Positions 24,893-33,195 of a stretch of DNA of 64,000 bases are shown here, in pieces (the first letter of the stretch is position 1; the number at the start of each line of letters is the position of its first letter). The notes below the pieces were generated by a model. It saw only the letters and a program-made list of their open reading frames with translations, was not told the origin of the DNA and searched no databases. Source of the DNA: Dryocola clanedunensis subsp. sulfonylureivorans (GTDB lineage: Bacteria; Pseudomonadota; Gammaproteobacteria; Enterobacterales; Enterobacteriaceae). The stretch lies in assembly GCF_016756775.1 (NCBI RefSeq), contig NZ_JAERMU010000001.1, positions 186,001-250,000 of the forward strand, given 5' to 3'. Both the position numbers and the translations under genes were made by a program.

Positions 24893-25720
24893 ATGGATTC
24901 AGATAAGTTAAGTTTTTGGTTAAATCGTTGGTTACTCACTCCGGATGGAGATAAATTTATAACTCATACATCAACGTTGCTTCCGGTAAAAACAGCAACA
25001 CATGGTATTAAGGCTATGCTGAAAGTGACTGATGATGCGGATGAGCAAACCGGAAACGCAATGATGGCATGGTGGGAAGGTAACGGCGCAGCACAGGTTA
25101 TTGCTTATGATAAAGAAGCCATTCTACTCGCTCGCGCTACAGGAATTGCATCACTGTCAACGATGTCCAAAAATGGTCAAGACAATGAAGCCTGTCGCAT
25201 TTTGTGTGCAACTGCGAACAGGCTTCACAGCAAGCTAGGTAAACCATTGCAAAAATTCACACCTCTACATCGTTGGTTTTCTTCGTTAAAGCCCGCAGCC
25301 CTTGAGCATGGAGGTATTCTGGCGCATTGCGCAGAGATCTCTCAGCAGTTGCTCTCCTCTCCGCAAGACGTCGTTGTATTACATGGTGACTTGCATCACG
25401 ATAACGTGCTTGATTTCGCATCATCTGGCTGGCTGGCCATTGATCCCAAAGGTCTACTAGGCGAACGAGGATTCGACTTTGCTAATATTTTCACCAATCC
25501 GGATCTTGGTAATCCTGAGCATTATGTTGCAAGAGTACCGAGTATTTTTAAACAGCGACTTGAGATCGTTACTGAGATATCGGGAATAAATAGAGAGCGA
25601 CTTCTGCAGTGGATAATTGCATGGTGCGGGCTCTCAGCGACTTGGTCGCTTGAATGCAATGATCGTATATCAGTCCAGATTGAGATTGCTGAGTTGGCTA
25701 TTGCTGAACTGAGCGTATGA
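24893..25720 (+). CDS. APH(6)/hydroxyurea kinase-like aminoglycoside phosphotransferase
   Basis: 275-residue cytoplasmic kinase resembling APH(6)-Id (StrB) in length and motifs: WWEGNGAAQVIAYDKEAILLARA in the N lobe, the catalytic loop VVLHGDLHHDNVLDF (Asp in HGDLHHDN) and the metal-binding loop WLAIDPKGLLGERGFDFANIFTNP. The family phosphorylates streptomycin at O6 or small molecules such as hydroxyurea; substrate here is unknown. AAGGA lies 6 nt before the ATG. Single gene between R4 and R5. Confidence 0.88.
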   Translation: MDSDKLSFWLNRWLLTPDGDKFITHTSTLLPVKTATHGIKAMLKVTDDADEQTGNAMMAWWEGNGAAQVIAYDKEAILLARATGIASLSTMSKNGQDNEACRILCATANRLHSKLGKPLQKFTPLHRWFSSLKPAALEHGGILAHCAEISQQLLSSPQDVVVLHGDLHHDNVLDFASSGWLAIDPKGLLGERGFDFANIFTNPDLGNPEHYVARVPSIFKQRLEIVTEISGINRERLLQWIIAWCGLSATWSLECNDRISVQIEIAELAIAELSV

Positions 25721-25803
25721 GATGCAGGCAACGCCGGGCATCTGAGTAATCATCCCACTTCTAATTTGCTGTTCAATTACAATCTGAATGACTATACCTC
25801 GTT

Positions 25804-25858
25804 CTTAGCGGACCTTCTGCTCAGTTAGTTAATCCGCCTTGTGCCAAGAGCGGACATT
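25804..25858 (+). repeat. Array repeat copy R5
   Basis: A right half of hairpin 1 (TTAGCGGACCTT) at about 25805-25816 is followed at 25832-25858 by ATCCGCCTTGTGCCAAGAGC and GGACATT, aligning with hairpin 2 including the GTGCCA loop. It sits 3' of the APH gene; the next gene is on the opposite strand. Confidence 0.8.
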
Positions 25859-25905
25859 GCTAACTACCCACCATAATAATTGTTGGGGTGCCTCTCAAGA
25901 CCAAG

Positions 25906-26406
25906 TCATCGCGAAAGAAGTTTGATGATCCTTGATACACATTCATCGCTGGATAAACTGTACGAGTCTAAAATGAGGTGTTCTCTGTTCCATGGTTCAT
26001 AAGTCAAATCGGTAACATATTTCCAATCTGGCAGGGTTAACCCCTCGACTTGTGACACCCTTGTTTCCACTCGTTTACGATGCTCAATCATATCGGAACA
26101 TACGATCTCAATTTCTAAAAAATCGGTTCTTGCCGATAAAGCTATTTCTCGATAGGCATCACGGGTTAACGCCAGTGGGTTCACTGAGTCAGTGATTACT
26201 GTTGCTCCTAATAGCAGGTTTTCTCTGGCGAGTGAGTAAGCGACAAAATAACCAGTAGGCCCCATTTCACGACCATCTTCTTCGGCTTTAAGTATGGCCT
26301 GCTCAATCGTGTCGATTCGCAAGTAAAGAGCATTTAACTGCTTTGTCAAAGCCTGAGCGATAGTGCTTTTCCCGCTTCCAGGCAAACCACTGAAGATGAT
26401 TAGCAT
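25906..26406 (-). CDS. Small P-loop kinase (chloramphenicol/zeta-type AAA_33 kinase-like)
   Basis: 166-residue ATP-binding protein. The Walker A is near the N terminus, MLIIFSGLPGSGKSTIAQALTKQL, followed by LYLRIDTIEQAILKA and GATVITDSVNPLALTRDAYREIALS. This matches small-molecule or nucleotide kinases such as chloramphenicol phosphotransferase-like proteins. The substrate cannot be told. The start at 26406 has AGGA 7 nt upstream; the longer form from 26457 is less likely. It is transcribed against the repeat orientation, between R5 and R6. Confidence 0.78.
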   Translation of the reverse strand: MLIIFSGLPGSGKSTIAQALTKQLNALYLRIDTIEQAILKAEEDGREMGPTGYFVAYSLARENLLLGATVITDSVNPLALTRDAYREIALSARTDFLEIEIVCSDMIEHRKRVETRVSQVEGLTLPDWKYVTDLTYEPWNREHLILDSYSLSSDECVSRIIKLLSR

Positions 26407-26534
26407 AACTTGTCCTGGAACGATGAAATCCAACAGTATTAAAACACACTGGGCCATGAATTGTGGGAATTCATTCCGCAGCGATATGACAACTGAAGAG
26501 TATTACTGCTACTGCTAGTGTTAATACTTGGCGT

Positions 26535-26600
26535 GTCCGCTCCTCGCTCACAGCGGACCTCCAGCTCTGTTAGCTTGTCCGCTGCGTGCCAACTGCGGAC
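26535..26600 (+). repeat. Array repeat copy R6 (full, two hairpins)
   Basis: Hairpin 1, GTCCGCT-N10-AGCGGAC, is perfect (26535-26558). Hairpin 2, GTCCGC..GTGCCA..GCGGAC, occupies 26577-26600, followed by TTTGAA. It is the clearest copy outside R1/R2 and lies between two leftward genes. Confidence 0.85.
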
Positions 26601-26639
26601 TTTGAACGCCACGCATCTATCTAATCTTATTAACGAAAC

Positions 26640-27326
26640 TCAGGAACCTTCCAGTGATCCGTTAACCGTACATACGATTGTGGCATGATCCCACCACGCA
26701 TTATTATTCACTCTTGTTGCAAGCACATTAAAATACTCTTCCTGTATTTCATTTATTAGGTTTTCAAGCGGTTTCAAAGTACGCCAGGGTTTACCTTCTT
26801 TCAGTAAATGATATCTGACCGGATCATAGGCATTCATATCGTTATCAAGCCGGGGGGTTCCGCACATAGAACTAATCACAAATCGCCCTCCGGGTTTAAG
26901 TAACCTTTTCACCTCAGTAAAAAAAAGGTTCCGTTCATCCTCTATCAGGCAATGCAAACAGCTGCCATCAATAATAAATTCAAACTTTGCATCCTCACAC
27001 TGACCAATATGGCAAACATTTCCAACAATAAAATGTGCAGACAGGCGTGCCTGATAGAAATGATTTTCTGCCCATCTGATGGCTGTTTCGGAGAAATCCA
27101 CACCCCATACGGAATACCCTCTCTCAGCCAGACTCTGAGATGCCATTGCTCCGTTTCCACATCCCATTTCTAGTACTGGTGCTCCAGGCTGGGGTAAATG
27201 ATTATTAAAGCTAAGCCAATGAAAGATTTTTTCTTGTTGTGTTTTTGCCCTGAGAAAATCTTCCCCAGCCCATGCGGCATACCCTTTAGCTAATAGCTTC
27301 CTGTACTGCTTTTCATAGACATTCAT
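26640..27326 (-). CDS. Class I SAM-dependent methyltransferase
   Basis: 228-residue Rossmann methyltransferase. Motif I is PVLEMGCGNGAMASQSLAERG, followed by VWGVDFSETAIRWAENHF (acidic ribose-binding residue), VGNVCHIGQ, FIIDGSCLHCLI and the post-motif LLKPGGRFVISSM. The acceptor is unknown. AAGG lies upstream of the ATG. Single gene between R6 and R7, AT-richer than the flagellar core. Confidence 0.83.
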   Translation of the reverse strand: MNVYEKQYRKLLAKGYAAWAGEDFLRAKTQQEKIFHWLSFNNHLPQPGAPVLEMGCGNGAMASQSLAERGYSVWGVDFSETAIRWAENHFYQARLSAHFIVGNVCHIGQCEDAKFEFIIDGSCLHCLIEDERNLFFTEVKRLLKPGGRFVISSMCGTPRLDNDMNAYDPVRYHLLKEGKPWRTLKPLENLINEIQEEYFNVLATRVNNNAWWDHATIVCTVNGSLEGS

Positions 27327-27429
27327 AATTAAGATACCTTCACAAACAATTAACCCTTCAATTTATACGTCATTTCTTGCTGGGATAAAGAGGGGGGGTG
27401 ATAAAAACCTTGTAAACAGGCGCAAAAAA

Positions 27430-27457
27430 GTCCGCCCTGTGCCAAATACAGACGTTC
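27430..27457 (+). repeat. Array repeat copy R7
   Basis: GTCCGCCCTGTGCCAAATAC followed by AGACGTT aligns with the hairpin-2 core and its GTGCCA loop; the right arm is degraded. It lies upstream of the last modular gene, which has no copy on its far side. Confidence 0.75.
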
Positions 27458-27571
27458 TGTACTTCACAATTTGCTCACTACAGAAAGGCTATCTGGCTAC
27501 ATGATTTGTAGATTGCGCTAAACTCAAACACCTCTGGATTAACCTGCCGACCAACGTAAAAGGCAAGATGT

Positions 27572-28360
27572 ATGTCTGTCGATAATTTATCACGCATGGG
27601 TACCGCCAAAGTGACGCTTTTGGTGGATGAAGCAGGTCATCGGGTAATCGAAAAATGTCCTGTGAGTGATGTCGAGTTTAGTTTTTATCAACACGCAGCC
27701 AGGCATCTCACTCAAGTAGGCATTTCCACGCCAAAGGTTTTGTTTGCCGATCCGAACACACGCAAGTTAAGGCTGGAGTTTATCCCACACCAGGTTAGTC
27801 AGGACGAAGTTGGACGAGATGAGGTGTTGTCTATTCTGTCTGGGTTACATGGCTATCGACCTGACTCTTCTTGGGTTTATCACCCTCACACCTGGTCAGA
27901 AACAGCCCTCGAAAAATCTCTCATGCTGTTGGCATTACCGAGCAGAGCAGCAAAACAGTTACGGTGCTTTCAACAGGCAAGTGATGTGCTGTTTAGTGGT
28001 CAGTGCTTAATATCAGGCGACAGTAATGCGGGTAATTGGGGAAAAAGGGACAGGGGTGATTTCGTTCTTTTTGACTGGGAAAGATTCGGCACTGGTAGCC
28101 CAGCAATTGACCTTGCCCCACTGATCAAGGGAATGGGTTCTAAACAAAAATTTATTGAGTTTGCTGAACGCTATACCTGTATATCGCGTCATTATAATCC
28201 AAATGATTTAGCTAAAGAAATTGCGATTGTAAAAGCATGGATTGTGACAGAGGTAGTCCTACTGCTTAATGAACGGCAGAAGAGTGATTTTCAATTCTAT
28301 CTCAGCTGGTACAGAGAAAATCTTCCTGCCTGGCTAAATGACACTTTAAAAATGCTTTGA
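27572..28360 (+). CDS. APH-fold phosphotransferase of unknown substrate
   Basis: 262-residue protein-kinase-like phosphotransferase. The catalytic and metal loops are recognisable as LISGDSNAGNWGKRDRGDFVLFDWERFGTGSPAIDLAPL, i.e. the family GDxxxxN...DWE pattern with Ser-Gly-Asp in place of His-Gly-Asp. The N lobe (MGTAKVTLLVDEAGHRVIEKCP) carries a Lys in VIEK. It could phosphorylate an aminoglycoside, macrolide, choline or similar compound. The AAGG ribosome site is about 9 nt upstream of ATG. It follows R7 and closes the modular array. Confidence 0.8.
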   Translation: MSVDNLSRMGTAKVTLLVDEAGHRVIEKCPVSDVEFSFYQHAARHLTQVGISTPKVLFADPNTRKLRLEFIPHQVSQDEVGRDEVLSILSGLHGYRPDSSWVYHPHTWSETALEKSLMLLALPSRAAKQLRCFQQASDVLFSGQCLISGDSNAGNWGKRDRGDFVLFDWERFGTGSPAIDLAPLIKGMGSKQKFIEFAERYTCISRHYNPNDLAKEIAIVKAWIVTEVVLLLNERQKSDFQFYLSWYRENLPAWLNDTLKML

Positions 28361-28664
28361 TCTTTTCAGCCTCAGTTATCTTCTAATAATGACGATTCTG
28401 CTATGAGTCGCAACATCCGTTTCTGGCCTAAATCACTCCCAGCTTCAGGCAGCTTTTATTTTCCGTTTCCCACGCCGCCATCAACGTACAAAGCACTATT
28501 GGCGTCGAGAGCATCCTCACAACGCTGTTTAAAGTTATGTAAATGTGAATCATTTGCATTTCGAGGTGATTGTAACCGATGGTGATTATCACTTATCGTT
28601 CATCCGCGTCGGGAAAGCTTCCTGGCGACTCTCAAAAGTTGTGCTAACTACTCTGGGATATAAA
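28361..28664 (+). promoter_or_regulatory. Upstream region of the iron ABC operon with candidate Fur boxes
   Basis: No convincing gene is seen. Two stretches resemble the 19-bp Fur box GATAATGATAATCATTATC. The stretch at 28539-28557 (GTAAATGTGAATCATTTGC) matches at 13/19 positions, and the stretch at 28578-28596 (GATGGTGATTATCACTTAT) at 12/19. Their position just ahead of an Fe(III) transporter operon makes iron control by Fur likely. A short open frame (28403-28585) has no recognisable features. Confidence 0.6.
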
Positions 28665-29705
28665 ATGATGAATGTTCTGCCCCGCACCGGATTGCGCCGT
28701 ATCACGCTGGCATCGGCTCTGGTTCTCTCCGCAAGCCTCCCGGCTTTCGCTCAGGATAATTTAACTCTGTACACCACTCGCGAGCCTGGCCTGATTCAGC
28801 CCTTGCTGGATAGCTGGACGCAAACCAGCGGCGTAAAAGTGAACACGGTTTATATCAAGGATGGCATGCTGGAGCGTGTCAAAGCAGAAGGCAAGAACTC
28901 CCCTGCCGACCTGCTGATGACCGTCGATGCTGGCAATCTCATCGATTTAGTTGAAGCCGGCGTGACGCAACCCGTGGATTCAGCAGCGCTGAAATCAGCC
29001 ATTCCGGTCAATCTGCGTGGGGAAGATAATCAGTGGTTTGCATTATCGATGCGTGCACGCGTGCTGTACGCTGATAAATCTCTGCCGATTGATAACTGGC
29101 ATTACGAACAGCTTTCCAGCCCGGATTACAAAGGTAAAGTCTGTATCCGCTCCGGTCAGCATCCGTACAACACCGCGCTGATTGCCGCCATGATTGCCCA
29201 TCACGGTGAAACGAAAACCGAAGAGTGGCTGCGTGGTGTGAAAGCTAATCTGGCGCGTAAAGCAACCGGAGGAGACCGTGATGTGGCCCGCGATATTCTG
29301 GGCGGCATCTGTGATATTGGCCTTGCCAACTCCTACTACATCGGCCATATGAAAAATGCCAAAGAGGGCAGCGACGCACGCAAATGGGGTGATGCAATTA
29401 AAGTGGTGAAACCTACCTTTGAGCAAGGTGGCACTCACGTGAATATCAGCGGTGCTGCGGTGGCTCGCTTCGCGCCGAATAAAGCCGATGCCGTTAAGCT
29501 GATGGAATATCTGGTTTCCGCGCCAGCTCAGCAGCTGTATGCCAAAGCAAACTTTGAATACCCGGTGCTGAAAGGCGTCGCACTTGACCCGGTTATCAGC
29601 GCAACCATTGGTGAAATTGACGTGGATAAAGTGCCATTAACCGAGATCGTGAAGCACCGTAAGCAAGCAAGCTTGCTGGTAGATAAAGTTGGATTCGATC
29701 AATAA
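28665..29705 (+). CDS. sfuA: Ferric iron ABC transporter, periplasmic binding protein (SfuA/FbpA type)
   Basis: 346-residue periplasmic protein with a Sec signal (TGLRRITLASALVLSASLPAFAQ, about residues 9-31). The mature part begins DNLTLYTTREPGLIQPLLDSW, as in FbpA/SfuA/AfuA. Adjacent tyrosines in DIGLANSYYIGHM fit the iron-ligating Tyr-Tyr pair of this family. It would bind unchelated Fe(III) and deliver it to SfuBC. Tandem ATGs at 28665 and 28668 are both possible. Siderophore-independent transport and Fur control are inferred from family and the upstream boxes. Confidence 0.87.
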   Translation: MMNVLPRTGLRRITLASALVLSASLPAFAQDNLTLYTTREPGLIQPLLDSWTQTSGVKVNTVYIKDGMLERVKAEGKNSPADLLMTVDAGNLIDLVEAGVTQPVDSAALKSAIPVNLRGEDNQWFALSMRARVLYADKSLPIDNWHYEQLSSPDYKGKVCIRSGQHPYNTALIAAMIAHHGETKTEEWLRGVKANLARKATGGDRDVARDILGGICDIGLANSYYIGHMKNAKEGSDARKWGDAIKVVKPTFEQGGTHVNISGAAVARFAPNKADAVKLMEYLVSAPAQQLYAKANFEYPVLKGVALDPVISATIGEIDVDKVPLTEIVKHRKQASLLVDKVGFDQ

Positions 29706-31377
29706 GTCACTTCGTCTGCCGACGTTACGCGGCCTGGTTTCCGGGCCGAAGGCATTATTAACGCCACTGCATCTTGGCGCGTTGAGTGTTGCACTTGGCG
29801 TGCTTATGCCGATCGTTGCGCTTATCTGGCAGGCGACCCAGGCCGATTTATCTCACTGGGATAACCTCATCACCTTTGTTTTGCCATCGGTGCTGAAAAA
29901 TACCGTACTGCTACTGGTAGGTGTCGCCGCTATCGTAGGCGTAATCGGTGTAGGGAGCGCATGGGCTGTCACAGTCTGGGATTTCCCAGGGCGGAAAATG
30001 CTCAGCTGGGCCCTGCTGTTACCGCTCGCTATGCCGACCTATATCGTTGCCTTTGCCTGGCTCGATCTGCTGCACCCCATCGGCCCGCTGCAAACCTTTA
30101 TCCGTTTTTTGTTGGGTTTTGATAGCCCGCGACAGTTCCGTCTCCCTGATTTACGCTCGCTCCCCGGCGCGATAACCCTGCTCGGTTTGGTGCTGTATCC
30201 GTATGTTTACCTGACCACCCGCGCCATGTTTATCAGCCAACCTGCGCATCTGCTGGAAGCGGCACGCACTCTGGGGTGCAGTGCTGCCGGAACATTTTTT
30301 CGCGTAGCGCTGCCAATGGCCCGTCCGGCCCTGGCTGTGGGAATTAGTCTGGCGCTGCTGGAAACGCTTAACGACATTGGTGCCTCGGAGTTTCTTGGCG
30401 TACAAACCCTGACCGTGACAGTCTACACAACCTGGATTTCACGCTCCGATTTAGCCTCTGCCGCCCAAATCGCCTGCATGATGCTGATGTTCATCTTCTG
30501 CATCCTGACGCTGGAATTTTATGGCCGCAAAAAGCAGGGTTTCAGCAGCCGGAGTTTACGTGAGATCCAGCCAACGCGGGTACACGGCTGGCGTGGCTGG
30601 CTGCTGGGCCTGGTTATTGCCCTGCCCGTCGTTCTGGGGTTTTTAGCCCCCGTGCTGTTTTTGGCCTGGGAAAGTGCTAAACGCATCGGTGAAGAAAATC
30701 CATTGTCGCAAGCGTTGCTTTCAGCACTGCAAAATACGCTGTCACTGGCCGCGGGAACCACGTTGGTGGTGATTTGCGTCAGTTTACTGGTTGCCTGGAG
30801 CGCGCGTCACAGTGCTGCAAATAACGCAATGTCAGGTTTTCGCCGCGGGGTAATGCGACTGGCATCCCTCGGTTACGCCGTTCCCGGCACCATTCTGGCG
30901 ATAGGCTTTTTGCCCCCGGCATTGGCCGTCGACAGCTGGCTGGCGGATGCGATGGGCGTTCGCGGTTTACCGCTGATGTCAGCCGGTATTTTACTGGTCA
31001 TCTGCTGTGCGATGCGTTTTCAGGCAATTGCCATTGGGGCGCTGGACTCAGGTCTCAGCCGCATCCCCCCTTCCCTTGAGCAAGCCTCGCGCCTGCTTGG
31101 AGAGAACGGCACCGGCACCTTTGCACGCATCCACTTCCCCTTGCTGCGCCCGGCGCTGGTCAGCAGTGCGTTGCTGGTATTTGCCGATGCCATGAAAGAG
31201 CTGCCAACCACATTGCTGTTGCGGCCGGTCAATTTTGAAACGCTGGCGACGCTGCTGTATGCCGAGGCGGCCCGTGGAACCTATGAAGAAGGGGCGATTG
31301 CTGCCCTGATGATTGTGCTCGCCGGTACGCTGCCGGTGATTTTACTGGTGCGTCATCAAATGTCTCGCCAGGGCTAG
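29689..31377 (+). CDS. sfuB: Ferric iron ABC transporter permease (SfuB/FbpB type)
   Basis: 562-residue inner-membrane protein made of two fused permease halves, as in SfuB/FbpB. Each half has an EAA-type loop: LLEAARTLGCSAAGTFFRVALPMARPALAVG (about residues 187-217) and SLEQASRLLGENGTGTFARIHFPLLRPALVSS (about 463-494). The best start is TTG at 29689, overlapping sfuA by 17 nt; no ATG occurs before the first membrane segment. The TTG start suggests output coupled to sfuA translation. Confidence 0.88.
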   Translation: MDSINKSLRLPTLRGLVSGPKALLTPLHLGALSVALGVLMPIVALIWQATQADLSHWDNLITFVLPSVLKNTVLLLVGVAAIVGVIGVGSAWAVTVWDFPGRKMLSWALLLPLAMPTYIVAFAWLDLLHPIGPLQTFIRFLLGFDSPRQFRLPDLRSLPGAITLLGLVLYPYVYLTTRAMFISQPAHLLEAARTLGCSAAGTFFRVALPMARPALAVGISLALLETLNDIGASEFLGVQTLTVTVYTTWISRSDLASAAQIACMMLMFIFCILTLEFYGRKKQGFSSRSLREIQPTRVHGWRGWLLGLVIALPVVLGFLAPVLFLAWESAKRIGEENPLSQALLSALQNTLSLAAGTTLVVICVSLLVAWSARHSAANNAMSGFRRGVMRLASLGYAVPGTILAIGFLPPALAVDSWLADAMGVRGLPLMSAGILLVICCAMRFQAIAIGALDSGLSRIPPSLEQASRLLGENGTGTFARIHFPLLRPALVSSALLVFADAMKELPTTLLLRPVNFETLATLLYAEAARGTYEEGAIAALMIVLAGTLPVILLVRHQMSRQG

Positions 31378-31388
31378 AGGAACGACTC

Positions 31389-32075
31389 ATGTTAGAAATT
31401 GCCTTACGCCTTCAGGATGTGCATGTTGCTTACGGCAACAGCCAGCAGCCGGTTCTGAACGGGTTTTCTATGTCTGTACGCAAAGGGGAACTGGCCTGTC
31501 TGCTGGGCGCTTCGGGCTGCGGGAAAACCACCGTATTACGCGCCGTGGCCGGTTTTGAGCGCCTGCAAAGCGGCGAGATTTTTGTTTCGCAACAGCGTGT
31601 TGCAGGGACGGGTTTACATCTCCCCCCGGAGAAACGCCAGGTAGGGATGGTGTTTCAGGAGTACGCATTATTCCCGCATCTGACCGCGCAACAAAACGTG
31701 GCCTTTGGTCTGCGCCGGTTGCCGCGCGAAGAGCAACGTGCACGTGCCACGTCACTGCTTAAAATGGTCGAGCTGCACAACCATGCCGGACGTTATCCCC
31801 ATGAGCTTTCTGGGGGGCAGCAGCAGCGCATTGCATTAGCACGCGCCCTGGCCCCGCATCCGGCAATCCTGCTTTTGGACGAACCTTTTTCCAGTCTCGA
31901 TAAGAAGACGCGCGAGCGTCTGGGGCGGGAAGTGCGCGATATTTTACGCGAAGCCGGGCAAACAGCGCTGCTGGTCACCCATAGCGAGCATGAAGCGCAG
32001 CTCATGGCTGACCATATCGGCTATGTGCAATATGGTGAGTATCGCAAGGGAAATGACCTGCTCCCCGTTGATTGA
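31389..32075 (+). CDS. sfuC: Ferric iron ABC transporter ATPase (SfuC/FbpC type, short form)
   Basis: 228-residue ATP-binding subunit. Walker A is GASGCGKTTVLRAVAGFE, the Q-loop is FQEYALFPHLT, the signature LSGGQQQRIALARAL and Walker B ILLLDEPFSSLDKK, with the H-loop in LLVTHSEHEA. The usual C-terminal regulatory (TOBE-like) domain of FbpC/SfuC, about 100 residues, is missing; the frame ends cleanly after YRKGNDLLPVD. Either a natural short form or an old truncation. GAGGAA precedes the ATG. Confidence 0.88.
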   Translation: MLEIALRLQDVHVAYGNSQQPVLNGFSMSVRKGELACLLGASGCGKTTVLRAVAGFERLQSGEIFVSQQRVAGTGLHLPPEKRQVGMVFQEYALFPHLTAQQNVAFGLRRLPREEQRARATSLLKMVELHNHAGRYPHELSGGQQQRIALARALAPHPAILLLDEPFSSLDKKTRERLGREVRDILREAGQTALLVTHSEHEAQLMADHIGYVQYGEYRKGNDLLPVD

Positions 32076-32092
32076 TATACAGAAACCGGTGA

Positions 32093-32120
32093 ATGCGCCA
32101 TAGCTGTCGCTATGGCGCAT
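32093..32120. terminator. Perfect hairpin between convergent sfuC and cheZ
   Basis: A 12-bp perfect stem ATGCGCCATAGC / GCTATGGCGCAT with a TGTC loop lies in the 52-bp gap. There is no strong T run on either strand, so it may stabilise both mRNA ends rather than terminate fully. It marks the right boundary of the accessory block. Confidence 0.6.
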
Positions 32121-32127
32121 GGTCAAA

Positions 32128-32775
32128 TCAGAACCCTAAACTGTCCAGCAGGTCGTCAACCTGATCCTGGCTTGCGACGACGCCTGCCGCGGTGGTATCC
32201 AGCTGAGGGCCGTTAAGCAGGCTCTCGCTGACACGTTTGCTGCGTGCATCCGTCTCCGGCATGTTTTCCAGCAGCACCATCAGCAGCTGGCGCTCTATCT
32301 CCTGGATAACGTCCATCATGCGCTTGATAACCTGACCGGTAAGGTCCTGGAAGTCTTGCGCCATCATAATTTCCAGCAGCTGGGCATTAGTGAAGCTGGT
32401 ATGCCCAGGCACCTCGGCCAGATAGCTGCGCGTTTCGCTGACCAGCTCTTTGGCGTCACTTAGCTCAATCGGATTTTCAAACCAGGCATCCCAGCGTCCG
32501 CTTAACGCTTTCGCCCCGGACTCCATTTTATTCTGATGAGGCTGAGAAAGCTCAACGCAGTTCAGGGCGCGTTCGGCGGCCTGCGCAGTCATCTGCACTA
32601 CGTAGTCCAGACGGTCGCGGGCATCGGGAATCGCTTCCGCCGCGTCGGCAATCGCCTGGTCCAGTCCCAGCTCGCGCAGGCTGTCACGCAGCATGCGGGT
32701 CAGGCTACCAATACGAGAAATAATTTCGTTTGGCGACTGATCTAACTCCATCGCCGGGTTTGTCGATGAGTGCAT
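32128..32775 (-). CDS. cheZ: Chemotaxis phosphatase CheZ
   Basis: 215-residue all-helical protein (E. coli 214) that dephosphorylates CheY-P at the receptor arrays. The catalytic segment [28 protein letters not shown], with the Asp/Gln pair, is intact, and the C-terminal CheY-binding tail [16 protein letters not shown] is identical in form to E. coli. GGAGG lies upstream of the ATG. It is the last gene of tar-tap-cheRBYZ. Confidence 0.97.
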   Translation of the reverse strand: MHSSTNPAMELDQSPNEIISRIGSLTRMLRDSLRELGLDQAIADAAEAIPDARDRLDYVVQMTAQAAERALNCVELSQPHQNKMESGAKALSGRWDAWFENPIELSDAKELVSETRSYLAEVPGHTSFTNAQLLEIMMAQDFQDLTGQVIKRMMDVIQEIERQLLMVLLENMPETDARSKRVSESLLNGPQLDTTAAGVVASQDQVDDLLDSLGF

Positions 32776-32787
32776 ATCCGCCTCCTT

Positions 32788-33195
<408 letters not shown>

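Noticed and set aside
14923-27457. Classical integron cassette array with attC sites
   Set aside because: No integrase gene is present and the repeats lack the RYYYAAC/GTTRRRY core boxes. Genes run in both orientations and two intervals are multi-gene operons. The repeats are reported as an unnamed family instead.
14923-27457. CRISPR array
   Set aside because: Repeat spacing runs from 0.7 to 5 kb with genes between, and copies vary in sequence; no cas genes are seen.
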